DNA of 64,000 nucleotides, taken from Collinsella aerofaciens (GTDB lineage: Bacteria > Actinomycetota > Coriobacteriia > Coriobacteriales > Coriobacteriaceae). Of this stretch, positions 1-7,343 are shown piece by piece. The DNA is taken from positions 62,001-126,000 of the forward strand of contig NZ_JADMSU010000004.1 in the NCBI RefSeq assembly GCF_015561195.1, given 5' to 3'. Numbering within the stretch: the first letter of the stretch is position 1; the number at the start of each line of letters is the position of its first letter. Made by a program: the position numbers and the translations under genes. The notes beneath the pieces were generated by a model. It saw nothing but the letters and a program-made list of their open reading frames with translations. It was not told the DNA's origin and did no database searches.

Positions 1-234
1 TACCGTTTTAGTAGCAGGCAAAACCACCCAAAATGGCGCTCATGCGGTAGCGCGCGAGCCTTCCAGTTGACCAGAATGGCCGGCTTAGGAATTGGAGACT
101 CGCTTTTAATAAACAGATTCTTAACTATGTTCATTATTTTCTTGGTAGTAAATGCTATCGGCCAGACAACAGTACTCATATTTGGCATTTTTTGTCCACT
201 CACATATTACTAACCCCCTATAACAGGCAAAATA
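1..234. other. Window-edge stretch without a supported gene
   Basis: AT-richer than the flanking genes. No open frame here has a plausible start with ribosome binding site or a recognisable protein. It lies beyond the terminator of the NRAMP gene and probably belongs to the spacer of an unseen neighbour. Confidence 0.5.
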
Positions 235-261
235 CAGGCCGCAACCCATGGCAGCGGCCTG
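235..261 (-). terminator. Hairpin terminator of the NRAMP gene
   Basis: On the minus strand the arms CAGGCCGC and GCGGCCTG (8 bp, 11-nt loop) are followed by TATTTTGCC, a short T-rich stretch. It sits 21 bp after the NRAMP stop codon, so it probably ends the Mg-transport operon. Confidence 0.6.
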
Positions 262-281
262 TTTGGAGTCCAAAAGAGGCG

Positions 282-1544
282 CTAAGCGCTGTAGCCCATC
301 GCTTGCAACACAAACATGACGACCGTCAGCACCGTAATCACGGCGATAGTCGCCCAAGTGAGCACGTTCCACACGCGGCCGTTGCGGTTGGCGCCCATAA
401 TGTGACGGTCGGCGGCGATAACCACTTGGAACACCAGAACCACGGGCAGTAGCACGCCATTGATGACCTGCGAGGTCATCATAATCTGGAACAGATCGAC
501 ACCGGGCATAAGCACCAGCACGGCAGAGATACCGATGATGGCCGTAATGATGCCGCGATAGACCGGGGCCTCGTCCCAGCTGCGGTCGGCACCGCGCTCC
601 CAGCCAAATGCCTCGCAGATAGCGCTCGACGTAACGCCCGGCAGCACGCAGGCAGCCAAGAAGCTCGCCGCGACCAAGCCCGAGGCAAACAGCACCGTAG
701 ACCACTGGCCCGCGATGGGCTCCAGCGCGCGGGCAGCATCGGCAGCATCGCTAATCTGAATACCCGCCGGGAACAACACCGTGCCGGTCGTGATGATAAT
801 AAAGCCCGCAATGATATCAGCAGCGATCGAGCCGCTCACGGTATCAATACGCTGCAGCACGATGTCGTCCTCGCCCGCGTTCTTATCGACCACGTTGTTC
901 TGCGCCAAGAAAATCATCCACGGCGCGATGGTGGTACCGATCGTTGCGACCACGAGCGACACGTAGCTGGGGTCATTTTGAATGTTAGGCACGACCAGGT
1001 CGACCGCGACCTCACCCCAGTTGGGGCCAGCCATAAACGCGGCGACGATATAGGTCACGAACACGCAGCTCACCAGCAGCAGAATCTTCTCGATGCGCTG
1101 GAAACTACCCGACATGGTAAGCATCCATACCAGCAGCGCCACCAACGGCACCGAGATGCTCGCCGGCACGCCAAAGAGAGCAAGACCGCTGGCGATGCCC
1201 GCAAACTCCGAAATGGTCACAGCCGTGTTGGCGATCAACAGCGCCGCCATAGCAAGTACACTCTTGCGCACGCCAAAACGCTCGCGAATGAGCGATGCCA
1301 GGCCCTTACCCGTGACGCAGCCGCAGCGCGCCGCGGTCTCCTGCGTCACGATGAGCAGCACAGTCATGACGGGAAGCATCCAGAGCATCTTGTAGCCATA
1401 GCTGGCGCCCGCGCTGGAATACGTTGCAATGCCGCCGGCGTCATTGCCCGAAAGCGCCGCCAGCAGACCGGGACCCATAGCGCCAAAGATGGCCGCGATG
1501 GTCAGCTTTTGCTTGGTGCCCGATTTTTGCTTGGTATTTTGCAC
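282..1544 (-). CDS. NRAMP-family divalent metal transporter, probably NRMT-type (Mg2+)
   Basis: Predicted cytoplasmic-membrane cation importer of about 420 residues with roughly 11 hydrophobic segments and the NRAMP (SLC11) fold. The TM1 metal site that reads DPGN in Mn/Fe transporters reads NDAGG here (residues 34-38): Asp is kept, Asn is replaced by Gly. The TM6 site that supplies a Met ligand (MPH) reads APWM (207-210). From family knowledge, loss of the soft Met ligand marks NRAMP-related magnesium transporters, described from Eggerthella lenta in the same class, so Mg2+ is a better guess than Mn2+. The frame can be read back into the upstream gene, but GTG at 1544 has AGGTGG seven bases before it and lies just after that gene's stop, so I chose it. 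It forms an operon with the MgtE-like gene. Substrate is inference. Confidence 0.85.
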   Translation of the reverse strand: MQNTKQKSGTKQKLTIAAIFGAMGPGLLAALSGNDAGGIATYSSAGASYGYKMLWMLPVMTVLLIVTQETAARCGCVTGKGLASLIRERFGVRKSVLAMAALLIANTAVTISEFAGIASGLALFGVPASISVPLVALLVWMLTMSGSFQRIEKILLLVSCVFVTYIVAAFMAGPNWGEVAVDLVVPNIQNDPSYVSLVVATIGTTIAPWMIFLAQNNVVDKNAGEDDIVLQRIDTVSGSIAADIIAGFIIITTGTVLFPAGIQISDAADAARALEPIAGQWSTVLFASGLVAASFLAACVLPGVTSSAICEAFGWERGADRSWDEAPVYRGIITAIIGISAVLVLMPGVDLFQIMMTSQVINGVLLPVVLVFQVVIAADRHIMGANRNGRVWNVLTWATIAVITVLTVVMFVLQAMGYSA

Positions 1545-1552
1545 GCGACCAC

Positions 1553-3397
1553 CTAACCCATGACTGACATGGCGAGCAGCACCGCGGCGATGCAATACGC
1601 CACACACGAGATCATGACGGCAATAACGTTCATGGCGGTGCCCGACGTGTTGAGGTCATGCTCGTCACGCCAGAACAGCACCATCAGGTAAATCACGGCA
1701 CTCATGTTGCCAACCAGGCAAATGATGGCAGCGATATTAAAACACCCGGTAAAGAGCTGCTCCTCAAACATAGAGGCATCGGGGAACGCGGCGGTGCGCA
1801 CCAGCTGCGCGCACAGGTAAGTAACAAGCGAAAGGATCAGGCCCATGCCCGTGCTCTGGAAGAAGAACCCCAGATACGGCTTGGGCTCGTCGTCGTGACC
1901 GTCATACTCCAGGAAGTAGTTCTTGACGAACGACACCATGCGCGAGGCCGCCAGCAGCACGAGCGGCATGGCGCACATGGGGAACACCACCAGATGCGCG
2001 GAGCCGAGCGCCGTTCCCAGCACGGTCGCCATGATGCACGACGCGATGCCCCATACAACAACCCAGTACTGGCGATGCACGAACCAGCTGAGCACGTTCG
2101 TCGAGTCGTCGGACGCGCTGTCACCCGAGCCGACACCAGCGATCTGCAGGTCCTCCTGATGCTCCTCGGCGATAACGTCCATGGCGTCGTCGAAGGTTAC
2201 GATACCCAGGATGTGACGGTTCTCGTCGCAGACGGGGATGGCGACCAGGTCATACTTGGTCATCTCGTCCGTCACGTCTTCCTGGTCCTCGTCGGGCGAC
2301 ACGTAGACCAGGTCGCGATAGGCCAGCTGACCCAGCGTGGCGTCGCGATCGGCTACGATCAGCGTGCGCAGCGAAAGCACACCGGTCAGCATGCCGCTCG
2401 GATCCTCGGTATAGACGTAGTAGACGCTCTCGAAGTCCTCGTCGAGCTCGCGAATCGCCTCGATGGCGTCACCGACCGTTGCCGTGGCGGGCAGGGAGAC
2501 AAACTCCGAGGTCATGATGCGGCCGGCGGTGTTGTCCTCATACCCCAGCAGGTTACGAATCGCCTTCTCCTCCTTGACGCCCATCAGGCGCAGGAGCTTC
2601 TCGGCCTTCTCGTAATCGAGCTCGTCGATCAGGTCGGCTGCATCGTCCGGGTCCATCATGGCCAGCATCGACGATGCGTCCGTGTCGGACAGGCCCTCGA
2701 GCATCTCGGTCATAAGCTCGTCGTCATCGAACTCCGAGATGGCCTCGGCGGCCTGTGCCGTATCGAGCTGCGCAAACACCTGCGCACGTAGGCGCGGGTC
2801 GAGCTGCTCGATAATGTCGGCGATGTCAGCAGGGTGCAGCTCGCCGAGCGTCTTGTGTGACACCGAGAGTTGGATGTTTTTAGTCGAGCGGTCGAGCAGG
2901 TCCATGTAGGACCAAGCGATGATGTCCTCGCTGAGCGGCTTGCCCAAGTGCTTCATAAAGCCTTCGACGATATGCTCGAGCGCGGGGCTGATGGCGCGTA
3001 GCAGACCGCGGGCGCCGACCTCGGCACCCAGCAGGCGCAGCTGGTTTTCGCCCGACATGGAAAACTTGATGTCGTTGACGCGCACGACCTTCATGCCCTG
3101 CGTGTCGACGATCTGCTTGTTGAGCACGTCGCGCGCCAGCAACAGCTCGGTCGGCTGCAGGTACGAAAAACGGATTTCGGTGGCCGACGCCTTAAGGTGT
3201 ACACCCGTCTCGTCGATACGGTCGACCCATTTGCGCCAGCTGATCATAAACGGCGTCTTGCCGGGGCCGCGGAACGCGAGCGACGTCACGTGCGGAAAAA
3301 CTTCGCCGGTAGCAATGCCAAAATCGTTGACCACGCCGAGCTTTTCGCCGTCGACGTCCAAGACCGGCAATTTGAGCATCTCACTCAGATAATTCAA
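1553..3397 (-). CDS. MgtE-like membrane protein with PRC-like, MgtE-N and CBS domains
   Basis: 614 residues. The N-terminus looks like a PRC-barrel segment (VLDVDGEKLG), followed by an acidic helical MgtE-N region (about 190-310), a CBS pair (about 315-440) and about five hydrophobic segments (455-614). The soluble half is what senses Mg2+ in MgtE channels. The membrane half is unusual: I see no GGN-type pore motif of true MgtE, and it is short. Being eight bases upstream of the NRMT-like transporter in one operon, it may be a regulatory partner rather than a channel (inference). Start TTG at 3397 follows GGGGAG by five bases and keeps the LSEML block; ATG at 3379 is the alternative. Confidence 0.8.
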   Translation of the reverse strand: MNYLSEMLKLPVLDVDGEKLGVVNDFGIATGEVFPHVTSLAFRGPGKTPFMISWRKWVDRIDETGVHLKASATEIRFSYLQPTELLLARDVLNKQIVDTQGMKVVRVNDIKFSMSGENQLRLLGAEVGARGLLRAISPALEHIVEGFMKHLGKPLSEDIIAWSYMDLLDRSTKNIQLSVSHKTLGELHPADIADIIEQLDPRLRAQVFAQLDTAQAAEAISEFDDDELMTEMLEGLSDTDASSMLAMMDPDDAADLIDELDYEKAEKLLRLMGVKEEKAIRNLLGYEDNTAGRIMTSEFVSLPATATVGDAIEAIRELDEDFESVYYVYTEDPSGMLTGVLSLRTLIVADRDATLGQLAYRDLVYVSPDEDQEDVTDEMTKYDLVAIPVCDENRHILGIVTFDDAMDVIAEEHQEDLQIAGVGSGDSASDDSTNVLSWFVHRQYWVVVWGIASCIMATVLGTALGSAHLVVFPMCAMPLVLLAASRMVSFVKNYFLEYDGHDDEPKPYLGFFFQSTGMGLILSLVTYLCAQLVRTAAFPDASMFEEQLFTGCFNIAAIICLVGNMSAVIYLMVLFWRDEHDLNTSGTAMNVIAVMISCVAYCIAAVLLAMSVMG

Positions 3398-3449
3398 TGG
3401 TGCTCCCCATCATTATTCCTCCGGACGCGGCCGCGCGTGCGGCGTCCGG
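3381..3449 (-). promoter_or_regulatory. Leader of the mgtE-like gene: hairpin over a strong SD and a 10-codon upstream ORF
   Basis: On the minus strand an 8-bp inverted repeat (CCGGACGC / GCGTCCGG, 3421-3449) ends inside a strong GGAGG. Four bases later ATGATG opens a short frame, MMGSTIELSE, that stops at 3381, past the TTG start of the mgtE-like gene and one base before the in-frame ATG at 3379. The main gene's own weaker SD lies inside this upstream ORF. The layout would let translation of the small ORF, or folding of the hairpin, control the main gene. No known Mg riboswitch was recognised. Confidence 0.35.
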
Positions 3450-3692
3450 GGGCTTCTGGATATGTATACGCATGCGCGGGCGGCACGCCGCTCGACGCTT
3501 ACACCCCGTGCATGCGCAAAAAGCACCTGCATGGGATCATCGACTGTATGGTCGAGGTTTGGATTTCACCTGTAGCCTTTCTCTTGACCCTCATTAACCG
3601 CAGTAACTATAGCATCAGCATCGCCCTGCGGCATCGAATTTATGCGCTGCACATTGCAGGCATACCAAACGCTGACGTATCCGTGACATAGC
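3450..3692. other. Intergenic stretch, probable promoter region of the Mg operon
   Basis: No supported gene. Frames reading through it on the plus strand are shadows without ribosome binding sites. It lies upstream of the Mg operon and so should hold its promoter, but I do not see a clear -35/-10 pair. Confidence 0.4.
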
Positions 3693-3724
3693 CATTGGGG
3701 ACGTTCTTAAACGACTACCCAATG
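3693..3724. repeat. REP-like palindrome, GGGGACGTTCTTAAACGACTA type
   Basis: CATTGGG and CCCAATG form the ends of a 32-bp palindrome immediately after the deacetylase-like gene. The interior TTCTTAAACGACTA recurs in inverted form at 12193-12206, which makes it a dispersed repeat, not a chance hairpin. It may also serve as a 3' end structure. Confidence 0.5.
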
Positions 3725-3725
3725 A

Positions 3726-5132
3726 CTACTCTGTGGTGTCATCGTCCTCGGCAAGTTGGGGGAACACGGCGTCCTTGGGCATGGTGACCTTCGTCAGCGA
3801 GGTGAGCTTTTTGCTCAGCGACGTGTCCGTCTTAACCAGGTCGCCGAGCGTCACGATCTTGTAGCCGTCGGCGACAAGGCCGTCGATGATCTGCGGCAGC
3901 GCCTCGAGCGTCTGCTCGGCGCATTCGTCTCTATCGGTGAGCAGCACGATATTGCCCGGCGTCACCGAATCGAGCACCGTTGAGACCTGCTCGTCGGCAC
4001 CGTTGAGCAGCCAGTCGCCCGAGTCAATATTCCACGAAACCACGGCGGAGACCAGGTCCATCGCATCAATCCAGTTTTGCTCGTCAAAGGCAGCGTAGGG
4101 AGCACGCAAAAGCATCGTCTCGACGCCGGTCGCCGACTTAATCGCCTCGGTGCCCTTCGTGATCTGCTTGCGCACCGTCTCGCGATCCTCGCCCTTGAGC
4201 GAATCATCGCTGTAGCTGTTGGAGCCGATCTCGCACCCGGCATCGATAATCGCTTTGGCAGTAGCGGGCGAGGCTTCCGCGGCATCGCCCGAAAGGAAGA
4301 ACGTCGCGGTGACGCTCTTTTCCTTGAGCACCTGCAAAATCTGCTTGGTCGCACCGCTCGGACCCTCGTCAAACGTCAGCGCCACGTACTTTTCGTTGCC
4401 CTTGGGCGCCACGCTGGCGCACGCAACGACGCAATCGGTGGCGGGCACAACCTCGCCGCGGTCCTGCGTCTTGCCCGACTGCTCACCAACCCACACTTCG
4501 GAGCGGCCCTGGACGCCCCACGTCTGCACATACTCGATAGCACCCGTGCCCTCGACCTTGAGCTTGGGCTCGATAACCGTAGCCTGAACCTCATGCTTCT
4601 CGTAGGTGTTACGGCCATCCTTGACCGTCACCTTCTCGCCACCCTCAAGTTCGCGGCTATCCCATTTGCCCTGTTTTATGCGCTTGCCGTCCACCTTAAC
4701 CGACAGCTTTTCGCCGCCATGGCGCTTGAGCACGCTGTCATCGACGGCCAGCAGGTCGCCTGCGTCGTAGGTGTCAGTCAACTCCTGGTCGTCGATGAGA
4801 TTCTGCAGCGTAGAGCCCACGCGCACCGCGGTCTTTTGCCCGTTGAGTTCCACGTCCACGCTGCGGTTGACGTAGCCCACGACGGCAGCGATAAACAGCA
4901 CGAGCGCACAACCCACGGCGATGAGCGCATAGGGCAGACGGGACGGTCGGCGCGGCGAGCGCCCGTTGCCGATGCGCGCACTGCGATCGCTAAACCCGCG
5001 GCTATGGTTGAGGTACATCGCGCCGGGCTTACGGCGGCGACGGCGCTGACCGCTGGGCAGCTGCCCCAGGTCGCGGCGCGCCGTCGGACGCGCACCCGAA
5101 CGCCCGTTTAAGTTGGATCCGTTTTGGCGCAT
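3726..5132 (-). CDS. Membrane-anchored polysaccharide deacetylase-like protein with degenerate zinc site
   Basis: 468 residues: basic N-terminal tail (1-66), one membrane segment (67-87), an extracellular beta-rich region, then a NodB-type domain (about 248-430). Motif 1 is TFDEGP (253-258), motif 3 RAPY (343-346) and motif 4 NIDSGDW (368-374), all recognisable. Motif 2, normally HxxxH and supplying two zinc ligands, is SNSYSDD (304-310), and motif 5 reads LLTD (397-400) where LLHD is usual. All expected His ligands are therefore gone while the fold residues remain. It probably binds, but does not deacetylate, a cell-wall glycan (inference). Start ATG at 5132 has GGGAGGG just upstream. Confidence 0.75.
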   Translation of the reverse strand: MRQNGSNLNGRSGARPTARRDLGQLPSGQRRRRRKPGAMYLNHSRGFSDRSARIGNGRSPRRPSRLPYALIAVGCALVLFIAAVVGYVNRSVDVELNGQKTAVRVGSTLQNLIDDQELTDTYDAGDLLAVDDSVLKRHGGEKLSVKVDGKRIKQGKWDSRELEGGEKVTVKDGRNTYEKHEVQATVIEPKLKVEGTGAIEYVQTWGVQGRSEVWVGEQSGKTQDRGEVVPATDCVVACASVAPKGNEKYVALTFDEGPSGATKQILQVLKEKSVTATFFLSGDAAEASPATAKAIIDAGCEIGSNSYSDDSLKGEDRETVRKQITKGTEAIKSATGVETMLLRAPYAAFDEQNWIDAMDLVSAVVSWNIDSGDWLLNGADEQVSTVLDSVTPGNIVLLTDRDECAEQTLEALPQIIDGLVADGYKIVTLGDLVKTDTSLSKKLTSLTKVTMPKDAVFPQLAEDDDTTE

Positions 5133-5153
5133 ATGCCCTCCCCCATAAACACA

Positions 5154-5183
5154 GCAAGCCGGAGCAACAGGTCTCCGGCTTGC
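5154..5183 (-). terminator. Hairpin between the PRC gene and the deacetylase-like gene
   Basis: GCAAGCCGGAG and CTCCGGCTTGC pair perfectly over 11 bp with an 8-nt loop. It follows the PRC-barrel gene by 21 bp and precedes the start of the next gene. The U tract is poor (TGTGTTTATGG), so it may be a weak terminator or RNA-stabilising hairpin. Confidence 0.5.
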
Positions 5184-5204
5184 CTCCCATCATTTGGTAC
5201 GTCG

Positions 5205-5960
5205 CTATTTTGTAGCTTTTGACGAGCCTCCGCTCGCCTTTTGGTATTCGTCCTTAAAGGCCTTGAACATGCCGCGCGTCTTGCCGAGCTGCTTGCCCAG
5301 TGCGCGACTGCCCTTGTCCACGGCGACCGATCCCTTGTCATCGAGCACCTTGGCGCCCTTTTTGACCTTGTCGCCCACCACGACGCTGGCCTCGGCGGCC
5401 TTAGCAGCCGCACCGCCCGAATACCCGAGCGACTTGACCTCGTCCGAGACAATCATCGCGCCGTTCTCGTAGCCGCGCAGCATCGTCGGCGGCACCTGCG
5501 TGTCACCAACCAAAACACTCGAAGCAGCACCGGCGGTCACATAGAATGCCTGCACGATGCCCGAGCGCGGCTTGAACTCGACGTCCGAGCAATAGCCCAC
5601 GACGTCGCCCGATTCCGTGCGCACGTCCATGCCGACCCAGATAATGCAATCGTCCAGGTTGATGTCGAGGCGCTTGGCGGCGGCGGCATCGTACGTGTCC
5701 TTGACGTCATCGACCGCAATGGCGCCCTCGTAGACACCAATGGCGTCGAGCGCTACGAATCGGTCGGGACGCTCGATCATGCCCGCGATATCGGACTGGC
5801 GGACCATAAAGCCGACCACGCGCGTACCGCCCGGGGTAAAGACCGGAAAGTGAATCTTTCCGAGCTTTTTTGGGCTGCGCGGCGTGCCGTCCTTTTTGGT
5901 GCGCTTGTCCTCGGTAGGCTTACGATAGATCTTGGCGCCGACAAAATCCCCGGCGCGCAT
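5205..5960 (-). CDS. PRC-barrel domain protein
   Basis: 251-residue soluble protein. It begins MRAGDFVGAKIYRK and carries a PRC-barrel-like segment with DVVGYCSDVEFKPRSGIVQAFYV in the second half (about 120-150), suggesting two barrel-like units. The C-terminal 70 residues are Lys/Ala-rich and low in complexity. PRC barrels are found in RimM and in many small proteins of unknown role. The start overlaps the stop of the YtxH-like gene by one base (TAATG), so the two are translationally coupled and may work together at the envelope (inference). Confidence 0.7.
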   Translation of the reverse strand: MRAGDFVGAKIYRKPTEDKRTKKDGTPRSPKKLGKIHFPVFTPGGTRVVGFMVRQSDIAGMIERPDRFVALDAIGVYEGAIAVDDVKDTYDAAAAKRLDINLDDCIIWVGMDVRTESGDVVGYCSDVEFKPRSGIVQAFYVTAGAASSVLVGDTQVPPTMLRGYENGAMIVSDEVKSLGYSGGAAAKAAEASVVVGDKVKKGAKVLDDKGSVAVDKGSRALGKQLGKTRGMFKAFKDEYQKASGGSSKATK

Positions 5961-6349
5961 TATGCCTCGGTCGAGGGCTCCGCAGCCTCGGTATCAGCCT
6001 CGACGGCGTTCTCGACCACGACGTCGGCGGCAGGCGTCACGTTGCCACCCGAAATGGCGTCGTTGAGCTGCTCGCGCAGCTGATCCATGCGCTCGCGGGC
6101 CAGGTCGACCTTGGCGCGCAGGTCGTCAGTCTTGGCGTCGACCATCGGGCCAAAGTCATTCACCGCGGCACGGGCCTCCTCGGCGCTGTGCTCGTAGGTG
6201 TCGCGCATATTGTCCCAGGCGTCGTTGGCGATATCGGCAGCCATGGCGCGGGTTTCGGCGCCCGAGCGCGGGGCCAGAGCAACGCCGATAATAGCGCCGG
6301 CAGCGGCACCAAAAAGTGCGCCGGAGACAAAGCTGAAAGTCTTACCCAT
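5960..6349 (-). CDS. YtxH-like stress protein
   Basis: 129 residues. A hydrophobic Gly/Ala-rich N-terminus (FVSGALFGAAAGAIIGVALAP) is followed directly by APRSGAETR, the usual YtxH signature, then by an amphipathic helical region and an acidic tail. YtxH-type proteins are small membrane-associated proteins linked to general stress in Gram-positives; their biochemistry is unknown. The frame runs further upstream, but ATG at 6349 has AGGA six bases before it; ATG at 6355 is the alternative. Confidence 0.75.
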   Translation of the reverse strand: MGKTFSFVSGALFGAAAGAIIGVALAPRSGAETRAMAADIANDAWDNMRDTYEHSAEEARAAVNDFGPMVDAKTDDLRAKVDLARERMDQLREQLNDAISGGNVTPAADVVVENAVEADTEAAEPSTEA

Positions 6350-6485
6350 GATCATTCCTCTCCTGCGGGCACGTCGGTGCCCACCGTTTGAATGCTGTCC
6401 ATTATACCCGCAGCGCATCACTTGCCGCTCCGCTCATCTGCGTACGGCAAAGGCGCAGGTACGTGATGGTGATAAACGCGTAGGC

Positions 6486-7319
6486 CTACTCCTGAGGCAT
6501 AGCCGGCATGGCCACCGTGGCACCCGGGTCCTCGCCGGCGCCGTCCACGAGCGGCAGGCCGCCCTCATGCGCAGGTCCTGCCGGAACCGTCGCCGCACCG
6601 CCAAAGACGGCAGCAGAGGCCTCGTGGTTCTCGGCAACCGCGCCCTCGGTATCAATCGCCACCTGGGGCTCGTCGTCAAAGTTGGGGACGCCCTGGGGCT
6701 CGGTGGGAACGGGCTCGGCGATCGCATCGGCAACGGGCTCGGCGTCGACCGGCACATCGCCCTCGTCAGCGCCCTCGTCCTCGGCAGCATCTTCGCCGTT
6801 CACAGCGGCGACGGCCTCGTGAGGATCCTTGCCCTCGGCCTCGGCGCGCATGCCCAGCACCAGGTTGCGCAGGCCCGCGACCGTGCCTTCCACGTCGGGG
6901 GCAGGCTGGTCGGCGTGCAGGTACGCCCAGTCCATCATAAAGGTGGCCGACGACAGCGCACCGATGGCCAGTGCGTCGTCGGGACACGAAAGCTCGACCT
7001 CAAAGACACGCTCGTCATGCTCGCTTACGCGCGTGCGGCCGCACGAGATGCTACCGGCAAGACCGGTCTCGTTCATGAGCTCGACCGTCACGTGCTCCAG
7101 CAGGTGGCAGAGCTCGGTCTGACCCATGCAGTCCTGGAACTCGCGGCCGGAATCGCCCAGGCACAGGTGCTTGGCAATCGCGGGCACCAGGTAGTACACG
7201 CGCGCCGTGGCCTCGATGTCCTCCGAGGTCATGAGCGGCATGCCGGGGTTCACCAGCACATGCGCGCAGATCTTGTCCTCACTGACGGTGACCTTAAGGA
7301 TGTTGAACAGGCCTGCCAT
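6486..7319 (-). CDS. Stand-alone protein resembling the cyanophycin synthetase N-terminal domain
   Basis: 277 residues. Residues 1-150 resemble the N-terminal domain of CphA: ELCHLLEHVTVELMNETGL aligns with the CphA block that reads H-L-x-E-H-V-x-x-E-L, and CGRTR plus a following FEVEL strand match the next block. There is no ATP-grasp or Mur-ligase-like domain, so it cannot be a synthetase on its own. Residues 170-277 are acidic, Ala/Pro-rich and low in complexity. SD GGGGAG precedes ATG 7319. It lies 24 bp after the CorC-type gene and is probably co-transcribed with it. The role is unknown; the homology was recognised by eye. Confidence 0.55.
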   Translation of the reverse strand: MAGLFNILKVTVSEDKICAHVLVNPGMPLMTSEDIEATARVYYLVPAIAKHLCLGDSGREFQDCMGQTELCHLLEHVTVELMNETGLAGSISCGRTRVSEHDERVFEVELSCPDDALAIGALSSATFMMDWAYLHADQPAPDVEGTVAGLRNLVLGMRAEAEGKDPHEAVAAVNGEDAAEDEGADEGDVPVDAEPVADAIAEPVPTEPQGVPNFDDEPQVAIDTEGAVAENHEASAAVFGGAATVPAGPAHEGGLPLVDGAGEDPGATVAMPAMPQE

Positions 7320-7343
7320 AACTCTCCCCTACTCTTCCTTGCC

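Noticed and set aside
121-705. 194-codon minus-strand frame at the left edge
   Set aside because: Out-of-frame shadow of the NRAMP gene running into the spacer; Arg/Tyr-rich and without family features.
1553-3397. Frameshifted mgtE
   Set aside because: The frame is intact from start to stop and the C-terminus has regular membrane segments; it is atypical, not broken.
3450-3692. Mg or Mn riboswitch upstream of the metal operon
   Set aside because: No M-box or yybP-ykoY-like core could be recognised by eye.
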